Shown: positions 53,772 through 62,421, numbered from the stretch's first letter. The stretch is 64,000 nt of DNA from RGIG9379 sp031553005 (GCA_031553005.1 JAVBMA010000004.1:82632-146631); one strand, 5' to 3'. The notes: generated from the sequence alone by a model not told the origin. Program-made: numbers and translations.

Positions 53772-54395
53772 ATGAAGATTAAATTTTACAAATTAATTCC
53801 GGCAATAATACTGTTTTTTATGTTTACCGTTCAGTCGGGATATTCAATAGAGTCCGGATTGCCTCTCTCGGCAGACGAGTTGACAGGTGCTTCAATGGAA
53901 CAGGTAAAAAGTATTTTTCCGGATGCGCACTCTGTTCAAATAGCAGATACTTCCGCTTATTGGGTACTCAATCCGGAACAGAAAAAGATAGGACGAGTAT
54001 TACTTACTTCCCCGTGGGCTGATAAAATTGTTGGTTTCTCAGGTGCGGTTCCCTTATTGATAGGTGTAGACTTAAATGAGAATATTGCAGGTGTTGTTTT
54101 ATTGGAAAACAGGGAGTCTCCCGAGTATGTAGACCGGGTGCTGAACAGCGGTTTACTTTCGCAATGGACAGGATTGTCCGAAGGCGATGCCGTGAAAAAG
54201 AGTGTTGATGCCGTTTCCGGTGCGACATTTACTTCAAAGGCTGTAATCCGGTCGTTCCAGAAACGTGTTTCTATGGATTCTCAATCAAGCTCGGGTTCAG
54301 TGGTTCCTTGGATTATTTTACTGGGAATTGTGGTTTTGATAGGATTCCTTTATTATTTTTTCAAACAGAGAAAAAATAAAAAGCCGCTCATATAA
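53772..54395 (+). CDS. Exported FMN-binding domain protein with C-terminal membrane helix
   Basis: 207 residues. Signal-type N terminus (KLIPAIILFFMFTVQSGYS), then an FMN_bind domain carrying the flavinylation motif SGATFTS (DAVSGATFTSKAV), where ApbE would attach FMN to the Thr, and a C-terminal helix (VVPWIILLGIVVLIGFLYYFF) with a Lys/Arg tail. It resembles single-domain flavoproteins handling electrons at the membrane (RnfG/NqrC-related). No Rnf, Nqr or apbE genes are adjacent, so its electron partner is unknown. Confidence 0.82.
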   Translation: MKIKFYKLIPAIILFFMFTVQSGYSIESGLPLSADELTGASMEQVKSIFPDAHSVQIADTSAYWVLNPEQKKIGRVLLTSPWADKIVGFSGAVPLLIGVDLNENIAGVVLLENRESPEYVDRVLNSGLLSQWTGLSEGDAVKKSVDAVSGATFTSKAVIRSFQKRVSMDSQSSSGSVVPWIILLGIVVLIGFLYYFFKQRKNKKPLI

Positions 54396-54422
54396 TCCGG
54401 TGTTTCCGGGTATTTTTCTTAT

Positions 54423-54479
54423 ACGAACGCCAAAGCATGAAGCCGGGATTTTTTTACCTCTTTATGTTTTGGCATTCGT
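54423..54479 (+). terminator. Imperfect inverted repeat after the FMN-binding gene
   Basis: ACGAACGCCAAAGCATGAAG pairs imperfectly with CTTTATGTTTTGGCATTCGT around a T-rich loop; possible terminator. Confidence 0.4.
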
Positions 54480-54548
54480 CTGGTTTGGCGGGATGAGTGT
54501 CGCAGATATTTTACCGTATAAATCGGTTCTTGCTTCCGACTTACGAAC

Positions 54549-54564
54549 TATTTTTGTATTTTTG
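54549..54564 (+). promoter_or_regulatory. Tandem -7 elements of lysS
   Basis: Two directly repeated TATTTTTG octamers (54,549-54,556 and 54,557-54,564), each matching TAnnTTTG. A TTG lies at 54,530-54,532. Confidence 0.5.
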
Positions 54565-54606
54565 CAGACATTGAAATAAAAAAACAAAGAATTATAAATT
54601 ATTCGG

Positions 54607-56334
54607 ATGAGTGCATTAGAATTGAGCGAACAGGAAATCCTGAGACGTGAAAGTCTGGATGAATTGCGTGCAATGGGTATCGAACCATATCCTGCGGCAG
54701 AGTATGTTGTAACAGATTATTCTCAAAATATAAAAAAGGAATTTTCGGACGATGCGGAACGGAAAAATGTCTCCATTGCAGGACGTATCATGAGCCGCCG
54801 TATCATGGGAAAAGCATCCTTTATCGAATTGCAGGACAGTGAAGGCCGTATTCAGGTTTATATTTCACGCGATGACCTTTGCCCGGGAGAAAATAAGGAG
54901 ATGTACAATACTGTATTTAAAAGGTTATTGGACATTGGCGATTTTATCGGTATCAAAGGATACGTTTTCCGTACCCAAATGGGCGAGATTTCGGTTCATG
55001 CATCCGAACTGACAATATTGAGCAAATCATTGAAGCCGCTACCGATAGTAAAATATAAAGATGGTGTGGCTTACGACTCTTTCGAGAATCCGGAACTTCG
55101 TTACCGCCAACGTTATGTCGACCTTGTAGTAAACGAAGGCATAAAGGATATTTTCCTGAAAAGGACGAAAATCTTCAACATAATGCGCGATTTCTTTAAC
55201 GGACGCGGATATGTGGAAGTTGATACTCCTGTTTTGCAATCTAGTCCGGGAGGAGCTTCCGCCCGTCCTTTTATTACCCATCACAATGCATTGGATATTC
55301 CTCTCTATTTGCGTATTGCCAATGAGTTGTATTTGAAACGCCTTATTGTAGGCGGTTTTGAAGGTGTGTATGAGTTTTCGCGTAACTTCCGTAACGAAGG
55401 AATGGACCGTACTCATAATCCGGAATTTACTTGTATGGAAATTTATGTTTCCTACAAGGACTATAACTGGATGATGGATTTTGCCGAAGAGATGCTGGAA
55501 ACTATTTGCCTTGCCGTGAATGGAACAACAGAGGTACAAGTCGGCGAAAATACCATTAGCTTCAAGCGTCCGTTCAAACGTATTTCGATGATTGATGCAA
55601 TTAAAGAACGCACTGGTATTGATATTACAGGCATGTCCGAAGAAGAACTTCGCGAAGTTTGCCATAAATTGGGTATCGAAGCAGACGAGACAATGGGAAA
55701 AGGCAAAATGATTGATGAAATATTCGGTGAAAAATGCGAGAAATATTGCATTCAGCCTACTTTCATTACCGATTACCCGATCGAAATGTCTCCGCTGTGC
55801 AAGAAACACCGCGATAATCCTGAGCTCACCGAACGTTTTGAGTTGATGGTCAACGGAAAAGAGTTAGCCAATGCTTATTCCGAATTAAATGACCCAATTG
55901 ATCAACGGGAACGTTTTGAAGAACAATTGCGCCTCTCTGAGAAAGGAGATGATGAAGCAATGTATATTGATAACGATTTTATCCGTGCATTGGAATATGG
56001 CATGCCTCCGACATCCGGAATGGGAATCGGTATGGATCGCCTTGTAATGTTGATGACTAATCAGCCTACAATTCAGGAAGTATTGCTCTTTCCTCAAATG
56101 CGTCCGGAAAAAACACAAACCAAAGATCCAGATTCAAAATATACAGAGATAGGTGTTCCGGCAGAATGGATAGATGTATTGCGGAAAGCCGGATTCTTAA
56201 CCGTCGAGTCATTGAAAGAAGTCAATCCGAATAAACTGCATCAGGATATCTGCGGATTAAACAAAAAGTTTAAATTAGAACTTGCAAATCCTACAAAAGA
56301 GGATGTTGCGGCGTGGATAAAGTTGAGTCAATAA
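54607..56334 (+). CDS. lysS: Lysyl-tRNA synthetase, class II
   Basis: 575 residues. N-terminal OB anticodon-binding domain (VSIAGRIMSRRIMGKASFIELQD), then class II core: motif 1 RTKIFNIMRDFFNGRGYVEVDTP, motif 2 FSRNFRNEGMDRTHNPEFT, motif 3 GMGIGMDRLVMLM. Longer than E. coli LysS because of a C-terminal extension (about 70 residues: EVGVPAEWIDVLRKAGFLTVESL-like, ending DVAAWIKLSQ) present in Bacteroidota enzymes. First of the conserved lysS-gpsA-pgi neighbourhood. Confidence 0.97.
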   Translation: MSALELSEQEILRRESLDELRAMGIEPYPAAEYVVTDYSQNIKKEFSDDAERKNVSIAGRIMSRRIMGKASFIELQDSEGRIQVYISRDDLCPGENKEMYNTVFKRLLDIGDFIGIKGYVFRTQMGEISVHASELTILSKSLKPLPIVKYKDGVAYDSFENPELRYRQRYVDLVVNEGIKDIFLKRTKIFNIMRDFFNGRGYVEVDTPVLQSSPGGASARPFITHHNALDIPLYLRIANELYLKRLIVGGFEGVYEFSRNFRNEGMDRTHNPEFTCMEIYVSYKDYNWMMDFAEEMLETICLAVNGTTEVQVGENTISFKRPFKRISMIDAIKERTGIDITGMSEEELREVCHKLGIEADETMGKGKMIDEIFGEKCEKYCIQPTFITDYPIEMSPLCKKHRDNPELTERFELMVNGKELANAYSELNDPIDQRERFEEQLRLSEKGDDEAMYIDNDFIRALEYGMPPTSGMGIGMDRLVMLMTNQPTIQEVLLFPQMRPEKTQTKDPDSKYTEIGVPAEWIDVLRKAGFLTVESLKEVNPNKLHQDICGLNKKFKLELANPTKEDVAAWIKLSQ

Positions 56335-56339
56335 TAAAG

Positions 56340-56395
56340 TTAGCGCGAAAGGGCGAGGGAGCAAAACAGTTTTCCGATGTATTCTTTCGCGCTAA
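56340..56395 (+). terminator. Inverted repeat after lysS
   Basis: TTAGCGCGAAAG (56,340-56,351) / CTTTCGCGCTAA (56,384-56,395), 12-bp perfect stem with a 32-base loop, then TTTTG. A plausible terminator. Confidence 0.55.
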
Positions 56396-56407
56396 TTTTG
56401 TGTACTA

Positions 56408-56827
56408 AGAAACTGTTTAAATTCCATATTAAGATGAGTTCGACATAAGAAGGTCTTACCAAAAGCTCTGTGGTTTCCTCCGCCTTTGGAGGCGTAGCGT
56501 TAAAAAATTGTAGCGAAGCGGAAATCATGAATACCATAATTTAAAAGATATTACATGAATAAATCTTTGAAATGGAGCGTTAAGAAACGTTTTCTGTCTG
56601 ACGACCGACCGTAGGGAGGAGTTTAAAACGTTTTAGCGTAATGCAGAAGATTTTTAGCGAAGAATCCACAGCGGCGGCTTTTTTTGCTTACTTTTTTGAG
56701 CTGTAGCAATTTCGTGAAGCGTAATCATGAGTTCCTTTAAAATAATCTCGTTACGAATAAAAAAGTAAGAGCCCGTCCGGCTTGAGGACAATCAATAACT
56801 TTGTGATAAGAATTTTAAACAGTTTCT
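56408..56827. repeat. 420-base intergenic element with AGAAACTGTTTAAA ends
   Basis: Ends AGAAACTGTTTAAATTC and (reverse complement of right end) AGAAACTGTTTAAAATTC form terminal inverted repeats of about 14 bp. Inside: degenerate GAAGCG/TAGCG words and GCTTACTTTTTTGAGC (about 56,689-56,704) with its partner AAAAAAGTAAGAGC (about 56,759-56,773). No ORF of note. It fills the lysS-gpsA gap and carries the candidate gpsA -7 element TAACTTTG at 56,796-56,803. Confidence 0.6.
56796..56803 (+). promoter_or_regulatory. -7 element of gpsA
   Basis: TAACTTTG matches TAnnTTTG, 47 bases before the chosen gpsA ATG; it lies inside the right end of the intergenic element. Confidence 0.4.
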
Positions 56828-56850
56828 AACTTTTGCAAATTAATTCTGTT

Positions 56851-57849
56851 ATGGATAAAGAACCTAAAATAGCAATTATAGGAGGAGGCAGTTGGGCTAC
56901 GGCTCTTGCCAAAATTTGTCTGGGAAATCCCGGACGTTCCATCAATTGGTATATGCGCAAGGATGAGCAGATTGAAACATTCAAACAAATCGGGCACAAT
57001 CCCTCTTATCTGAGCAGTGTTCAGTTTGATGTGAGCCGTATCTCTTTTTCATCCGACATAAACGGTATTGTAAAAGATTCGGATATTCTGATTTTTGCAA
57101 CCCCTTCCCCTTTTCTGAAAGGACACCTGAAAAAACTGAAATACAGCCTTAAAAACAAATGCGTTGTTTCGGCTATTAAAGGGATTGTCCCAGATGAAAA
57201 CCTGATTGTTTCGGAGTATTTTCACCAAACATATGACGTGCCGAATGAAAATCTTCTTGTATTGGCAGGTCCTTGTCATGCCGAAGAGGTTGCTTTGGAG
57301 CGGCTCTCTTACCTGACCATTGGTTGCCAATCGCGCGAGAATGCCCGGATGCTGGCAAATATAATGGCATGTAACTTTGTCAAAATATCGGTTAATGATG
57401 ATGTTTTCGGATTAGAATATTCATCCGTATTGAAAAATGTATATTCTATTGCTGCCGGGATTTGCCACGGATTGAAATACGGAGATAATTTTCAGGCGGT
57501 GCTGATTTCGAATGCTATCCGGGAGATGAACCGTTTCCTGAATACTGTAAACCAGAGGCAACGCAATATCAACGAATCAGCCTATTTGGGTGATTTATTG
57601 GTAACTTCTTATTCCAAATACAGCCGTAACCGTACATTTGGGACAATGGTAGGAAAAGGCTATTCCGTGAAAACAGCCCAGTTGGAAATGGAAATGATCG
57701 CAGAGGGATATTATGCCGCCAAATGTATAAAGGAAATTAACCGTCAGTATCATGTAAATATGCCTATTCTGGATGCCGTTTATAATATTCTGTATGAACG
57801 GATTTCTCCACCGATAGAGATAAAAGTATTGACTGAAAATATGAGATAA
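56851..57849 (+). CDS. gpsA: Glycerol-3-phosphate dehydrogenase [NAD(P)+]
   Basis: 332 residues from the ATG at 56,851 (an in-frame upstream start at 56,833 would add six). Reduces dihydroxyacetone phosphate to sn-glycerol 3-phosphate for phospholipid synthesis. Motifs: IIGGGSWATALAKI (NAD(P)), VSAIKGIVPDE, LAGPCHAEEVALERLS, VFGLEYSSVLKNVYSIAAGICHGLKYGDN (catalytic Lys). Length normal. Between lysS and pgi. Confidence 0.95.
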   Translation: MDKEPKIAIIGGGSWATALAKICLGNPGRSINWYMRKDEQIETFKQIGHNPSYLSSVQFDVSRISFSSDINGIVKDSDILIFATPSPFLKGHLKKLKYSLKNKCVVSAIKGIVPDENLIVSEYFHQTYDVPNENLLVLAGPCHAEEVALERLSYLTIGCQSRENARMLANIMACNFVKISVNDDVFGLEYSSVLKNVYSIAAGICHGLKYGDNFQAVLISNAIREMNRFLNTVNQRQRNINESAYLGDLLVTSYSKYSRNRTFGTMVGKGYSVKTAQLEMEMIAEGYYAAKCIKEINRQYHVNMPILDAVYNILYERISPPIEIKVLTENMR

Positions 57850-57854
57850 TAGAC

Positions 57855-57951
57855 ATTCAGATGAAAAGATATTCAGATGTTCAGACAAGCAGATTGTCCG
57901 ATTTTCTGAACATCTTTTCATCTGAAAATCTGAATATCTTTTCACCTGAAA
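57855..57951. repeat. CAGATGAAAAGATATT inverted tandem repeats
   Basis: Left arm: CAGATGAAAAGATATTCAG plus ATGTTCAGA. Right arm is the reverse complement but with one additional unit of about 18 bases. Sits between gpsA and pgi. Confidence 0.75.
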
Positions 57952-57973
57952 ATCTTTTTAACTACAAAATAAA

Positions 57974-59314
57974 ATGGAAAATATTAAATTAAACATTGAG
58001 AAAACTTTCTCTTTTGTCTCAAAAGAGAGTGTATATGCTTACGAACCACAAGTGAAAGCATGTATGGAAATGCTTCATAAAGGAACTGGAAAAGGAAATG
58101 ATTTCTTAGGCTGGTTGAACTTACCTTCTTCTATTACTGAGGATTTTATGAATGAGATTATAGCAGTTGCCAATGACTTGAGAAGCCGTTGCGAAGTTGT
58201 TGTAGTTGCAGGAATCGGAGGTAGTTATCTTGGAGCCCGCTCGGTGATCGATGCATTGTCTAACAGTTTCTCATGGTTGCAATCAGGCAAAGACCCGGTG
58301 ATCGTTTATGCCGGAAACAATATAGGTGAAGATTATCTGGCTGAATTGACCTCCTATTTGAAAGGAAAACAATTCGGTATTATCAATATTTCCAAATCGG
58401 GAACTACTACCGAAACCGCATTGGCTTTCCGTATATTGAAGACTCAGTTGGAAGAGCAGGTTGGAAAAGTAGAAGCTCAGAAACGTATTGTTGCCGTTAC
58501 CGACGCTGCGAAAGGCGCGCTTCGTACACTTGCTACTCAAGAGGGATACAAGACTTTTGTAATTCCAGATAATGTAGGTGGACGTTTCTCTGTATTGACT
58601 CCTGTGGGATTGTTGCCGATAGCTGTTGCCGGTTTTGATATCAAAAAACTGGTTGCCGGAGCTCAGAAGATGGAAGCCGTTTGCGGTGAAAAAACTCCTT
58701 TTGCCGAAAATCCTGCTGCTGTTTATGCTGCTGTCCGTAATGAATTGTATCAGAAAGGAAAGAAAATAGAGATTCTGGTAAACTACAATCCGAAATTGCA
58801 TTATATCGGAGAGTGGTGGAAACAACTTTACGGAGAAAGCGAAGGCAAAGACCTGAAAGGAATTTTCCCTGCTGCGGTTGATTTTTCAACCGATTTGCAC
58901 TCTATGGGACAATGGATACAAGAGGGCGAACGTACTATTTTCGAAACTGTTATTTCTGTTAGTGAGCCTAACCTGAAAATGATGGTTCCTTCGGATAAAG
59001 ATAACCTCGACGGATTGAATTTCCTTGCAGGTAAACGTGTAGACGAAGTGAATAAGATGGCCGAACTGGGAACGCAGATTGCCCACGTTGACGGGAAAGT
59101 TCCGAACTTGCATATTGAAATGCCGTTGTTGAATGAGTATTATATCGGTCAGTTATTTTATTTCTTCGAAAAAGCATGCGGTATCAGCGGCTATTTGTTG
59201 GGAGTAAATCCTTTTGACCAACCGGGAGTAGAGGCTTATAAGAAAAACATGTTTGCCCTGCTTGAAAAACCGGGTTACGAAAAAGAAACAGAAGCTATTA
59301 AGGCGAGATTGTAA
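57974..59314 (+). CDS. pgi: Glucose-6-phosphate isomerase
   Basis: 446 residues, the short form common in Bacteroidota and Firmicutes. Interconverts glucose 6-phosphate and fructose 6-phosphate in glycolysis. Features: VVVAGIGGSYLGARSVIDAL, INISKSGTTTETALAFRIL (phosphate binding), VGGRFSVLTPVGLLP, STDLHSMGQWIQEG and the C-terminal GVNPFDQPGVEAYKKNMF with the catalytic Lys. It is followed by a 75-base perfect palindrome. Confidence 0.97.
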   Translation: MENIKLNIEKTFSFVSKESVYAYEPQVKACMEMLHKGTGKGNDFLGWLNLPSSITEDFMNEIIAVANDLRSRCEVVVVAGIGGSYLGARSVIDALSNSFSWLQSGKDPVIVYAGNNIGEDYLAELTSYLKGKQFGIINISKSGTTTETALAFRILKTQLEEQVGKVEAQKRIVAVTDAAKGALRTLATQEGYKTFVIPDNVGGRFSVLTPVGLLPIAVAGFDIKKLVAGAQKMEAVCGEKTPFAENPAAVYAAVRNELYQKGKKIEILVNYNPKLHYIGEWWKQLYGESEGKDLKGIFPAAVDFSTDLHSMGQWIQEGERTIFETVISVSEPNLKMMVPSDKDNLDGLNFLAGKRVDEVNKMAELGTQIAHVDGKVPNLHIEMPLLNEYYIGQLFYFFEKACGISGYLLGVNPFDQPGVEAYKKNMFALLEKPGYEKETEAIKARL

Positions 59315-59327
59315 TTGAATAAATATT

Positions 59328-59402
59328 AAAGATTAAATATTAAAAAAAAGACTTTCTAAGTTTCGAAAACTTAGAAAGTCTTTTTTTTAATATTTAATCT
59401 TT
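59328..59402. terminator. 75-base perfect palindrome after pgi
   Basis: Arms of 36 bp around three bases. Core AAAAAAAAGACTTTCTAAGTTT, with AAAGATTAAATATT mirrored outside it. Acts for pgi and the small convergent ORF. Confidence 0.85.
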
Positions 59403-59532
59403 ATGTTTTCCTCCGTTTGCTCATAATCCCCTTACGCGCTTCCCAGAAAATCATAAGAATAAAAAATGATACATATAATCCGGCAGAAAGCATAAGAAAT
59501 AGCTTGAATATATAGTTTTTTATAGTTAACAT
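59401..59532 (-). CDS. Small single-helix membrane protein, 43 residues
   Basis: ATG at 59,532 (minus), TAA at 59,401-59,403. The product MLTIKNYIFKLFLMLSAGLY followed by VSFFILMIFWEARKGIMSKR and RKT has one clear membrane helix (FLMLSAGLYVSFFILMIFW) flanked by Lys on the N side and a strongly basic C terminus, which places the tail in the cytoplasm. No family recognised. The frame is the only clean one in this gap, its stop sits at the palindrome, and it is co-oriented with the DUF3078 gene 136 bases upstream. Confidence 0.5.
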   Translation of the reverse strand: MLTIKNYIFKLFLMLSAGLYVSFFILMIFWEARKGIMSKRRKT

Positions 59533-59668
59533 ATTGGTTTAGTTGTACTATTGCAGTGCAATCTTTTTTTTATAAAAAACATTTTCAAGGAGATAAAAGT
59601 TCACCGGAAGCAGGTTGTAAATAAACCAGATGCGGAATTTAGAATAGAAAAGTAAAGCCTGGAAAAAA

Positions 59669-61402
59669 TCAGAATTTGTAATAAAAGCCGAAACTTAATT
59701 GCTCTTGAATCTGCAATTTCGGTTTTTCATAGTTTTTATCCGTTTTCTTAGGAGTATTGTCGAAGCGCATATTAAGAGACAGGCGGGTACTCAGGTATCG
59801 GTTGATCGTAAAATTACCCGTTGTTTCCCAGTTAAACTCGACATTTTTGAAGTCATAAGTACTAAACAGGTTGAAGTTGGAATTAACGCTGATTTCGCGG
59901 GTAAATTTCCAGTTGGTTTTTGCCTGCAACATATACCCGAAGCTGTTTGAACTTTTTCCGCTTGTGATACCGACAGTAAGCGGATCTATTTTGTCGCTCG
60001 TCAGGAAAATCAATTTATAAGCCAACGGAGCGATTAATACCGAAGTGTTTTTGTTGTACCGGTAATCCAATCCCAAACTCATAAAGATACGGGTAGGAGA
60101 GAGGAAGGCGGTAACAACTTCTGAAGAGTTGGTTCCTGCATAACCGGTAAACATACAAGTGTTAAATTCTCCGTAGAGGCTGTAATACCATTTCTTGAGG
60201 AAGGTTTGATATCCCAGCCGGCTGGTTATTTGAAATACATCATTATTTACCCGGAATGCCCGGAGCGTGTCGTTTCCGGAATTAAAAAAGCCGATCTTAA
60301 CATCCAAGCCGTTATTCCATATCAGTTTGTCATTGTTGTTATAATCTTTGTAATACTCAAGCAAGCTCAGCAACGTAGCATTCGGTTCACCTCCTTTATA
60401 CCAGTTTTTTGTAACATAATATTGCGAAAACTGGATATTTAATTTCCCGTTGGAACTCCAGTTGCTTTGTTTTTTGGGTTTGAGAAAATCCGATAGCTTT
60501 TCAAAAACGGGCGCTGCCCGGTATTCATCTATATCTACCAATACAGCCCCTTTACCCGACTGCCTGATGTCTCTCGACCTGCTGTCGTATACAGAGAGAT
60601 TGTAATATTCAATCAGCTCAGGATGGGAGATAGCCAACGCATTGACCGTTCTTCTCCTTTGTTTATTTTGAAAAAGGAAAATATCCGTTTTTCGGGAAAG
60701 AGGATTGTTTTTGGTTGTGTCCGTTGTGGAATTGTATTCTAATTTAGATGTATGGATGTAATTCAGAAAATCGGAATGGTTGATAGAGTCAAAATAAATG
60801 GGCTCAAGAACCGCTTCTTTCCCTGTTTTTAATGCCTGGGCGGTGAGAGAGTCTGCAATCGTTTCCGTTTTCTTTATCTCTTTCGAAATCATTGATTGGG
60901 TAGGATCCGGTGCTGGAGTTGTATTCCGGGCAAGGTTCTGTCCTTTTTTTGAAGAGAGTTCTTTCTTTAAACGCTTGATTTCCTTTGCCAGTTCTTGGTT
61001 CTCTTTTTGCAGAACTTCTATTTCTGACAGGTTGTCTTCTTCGTCCGTTTCGGTTATGGGAGCCGGATTATTTACCTGTGTATTTTTTTTACTTGTGCTT
61101 TCTCCTTTATTTTTTAAAAGGTGGTTTACTCTTGCTTGAAGGGAATCAAAGGCTGCCTCTTGACCATAATTCCTGTATTCCTGAATATAACTGCTTAGCA
61201 ATGCATTTTTGATGCTGTCTTTTTTTTCAGGGCTTATGCCTTCTATTTTATTTTCGAAAAGTGAAATGATTTGTTGGGGATCTGTTGGTTCGCAGTGGGC
61301 AGGGGATGCCGAGAGTAGCAATAATAACAAGGCAACCAACCTCCTTTTCCATGAAAAGAGGCCGGATAAGTGCCGTTTGATGTTGCCTGATCTGTTGAAC
61401 AT
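59669..61402 (-). CDS. DUF3078-family outer membrane protein
   Basis: 577 residues. Signal peptide after a basic lead (RRLVALLLLLLSASPAHC), then an alpha-helical, Lys/Glu-rich region with a coiled coil (IEVLQKENQELAKEIKRLKKEL, about 125-150), and a C-terminal beta-barrel of about 270 residues (NWSSNGKLNIQFSQYYVTKNWYKGGEPNATLLSLLEYYKDY...) ending LSFGFYYKF, with the final aromatic expected of outer membrane barrels. This is the DUF3078 family; the coiled-coil stalk ahead of the barrel is the unusual part. Function unknown. Last Bacteroidales gene before the join. Confidence 0.75.
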   Translation of the reverse strand: MFNRSGNIKRHLSGLFSWKRRLVALLLLLLSASPAHCEPTDPQQIISLFENKIEGISPEKKDSIKNALLSSYIQEYRNYGQEAAFDSLQARVNHLLKNKGESTSKKNTQVNNPAPITETDEEDNLSEIEVLQKENQELAKEIKRLKKELSSKKGQNLARNTTPAPDPTQSMISKEIKKTETIADSLTAQALKTGKEAVLEPIYFDSINHSDFLNYIHTSKLEYNSTTDTTKNNPLSRKTDIFLFQNKQRRRTVNALAISHPELIEYYNLSVYDSRSRDIRQSGKGAVLVDIDEYRAAPVFEKLSDFLKPKKQSNWSSNGKLNIQFSQYYVTKNWYKGGEPNATLLSLLEYYKDYNNNDKLIWNNGLDVKIGFFNSGNDTLRAFRVNNDVFQITSRLGYQTFLKKWYYSLYGEFNTCMFTGYAGTNSSEVVTAFLSPTRIFMSLGLDYRYNKNTSVLIAPLAYKLIFLTSDKIDPLTVGITSGKSSNSFGYMLQAKTNWKFTREISVNSNFNLFSTYDFKNVEFNWETTGNFTINRYLSTRLSLNMRFDNTPKKTDKNYEKPKLQIQEQLSFGFYYKF

Positions 61403-61667
61403 TGTTTAAGAAAGCTGTAAAATCCTCCGACAGAGATTGAGGCGTATTGTTTACTTGAAAACTTTTTAGCTTTAAAATTAACGCTTCAGCTACAAAATTA
61501 TTGAAAAATAATGAATATTCTCTTCAAGATACCGATTGAAAGATGAAAAAATCAAGTGATAAGTACACAAAAATAAATTAGTTCGTACTATTTCCTATTT
61601 GTAAACAGATGCCTCACTGCGTTCGACATGACTTTGAATTCTTTGAGTCTTGTAATGGAGAGGAAGT

Positions 61668-61712
61668 GGGGGGGGGGGGGGGGGGGGGGGGCGCGGGGGG
61701 GGGGGGCCCCCC
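61668..61712. other. G/C homopolymer junction between two unrelated sequences
   Basis: 24 G (61,668-61,691), CGC, 12 G (61,695-61,706), then six C. To the left the DNA is AT-rich Bacteroidales sequence; to the right it is GC-rich with different codon use. No repeat or integrase marks the border. Confidence 0.9.
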
Positions 61713-61742
61713 GCTACTGTTAGTTTGAGTAGCGCGGGCTGG

Positions 61743-62219
61743 TTATTGGTGGTGTCTGGAGGTTTTGTTTTCGCAGGTGCCGTTTTGTTTCAGCCTGTTG
61801 CAGTGTGCGTTGACTTGGAGGCGCTGGGAGATGGGGGTAAGGCCGAGTTTGGAGGAGACGGTGTTGCCGTACCATTCCATGAAGGGGGCGCTGATTTCAA
61901 AGATTTTGTCGCAATCGACGCAGATGACTTGGGCGACTTGGGCGTTGTTGTCTTTGTTGGGGTGGTAGTATTTGAGGTTTTTGCCGATATCGACTTCGCG
62001 CAGGAGGGCGCTTTCGGTCATGATTGGGAGGGTGCGATAGACGGTGGCGCGGGAGACGGAGTCGTCGATGGCGCGGGCGTGGTCGAGGAGTTCTTCCGCC
62101 GTGAAGTGCTCTTGTCGGGTGAAGGCAGCTTCAAAGATGGCGAGACGTTGGTTCGTCACACGGAGGCCTTTGGTGCCGAGGTAGGATTTGAATTTTTCGC
62201 GGGCCGCGTCGTTGCTCAC
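61743..62219 (-). CDS. Fur-family transcriptional regulator
   Basis: 158 residues from a GTG start. Winged-helix DNA-binding domain (LGTKGLRVTNQRLAIFEAAF; SRATVYRTLPIMTESALLREVD) and a metal-binding C-terminal domain with CVDCDKIFEI and a second Cys pair (AHCNRLKQNGTC). The fold is Fur/Zur/PerR; the metal cannot be assigned. Codon use is GC-rich and unlike the rest of the window. Divergent from the adenine deaminase gene. Comparable Fur proteins are known from Verrucomicrobiota, which is my best guess for the source. Confidence 0.85.
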   Translation of the reverse strand: MSNDAAREKFKSYLGTKGLRVTNQRLAIFEAAFTRQEHFTAEELLDHARAIDDSVSRATVYRTLPIMTESALLREVDIGKNLKYYHPNKDNNAQVAQVICVDCDKIFEISAPFMEWYGNTVSSKLGLTPISQRLQVNAHCNRLKQNGTCENKTSRHHQ

Positions 62220-62293
62220 AGGGTGGTATTTCGATAAGGCCTTGGCTGGCTGTCAACTGGTTCGTTGGGGATATGGGTTTTGGATTTTCGATT

Positions 62294-62383
62294 TTGGATT
62301 CTCGATTTTCGATTGGGGGAGCTGCCGCTCCAATTGGCATCCGGTTCCGTGTGGTGGCGCGTAAGCGAAAATCGAGAATCCAA
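62294..62383. repeat. 18-bp perfect inverted repeat
   Basis: TTGGATTCTCGATTTTCG (62,294-62,311) and CGAAAATCGAGAATCCAA (62,366-62,383), with a 54-base loop holding GGAGCTGCCGCTCC. It lies in the Fur-adenine deaminase divergent gap. Confidence 0.7.
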
Positions 62384-62421
62384 TTTTCCATCGCGGAAAG
62401 CGGATTGCCTGTTGCGTTGAG

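Noticed and set aside
61725..62237. 170-residue plus-strand ORF opposite the Fur gene
   Set aside because: GC-rich shadow frame; its Gly/Val/Asp/Phe composition is the antisense of the Fur reading frame, which has clear family motifs.
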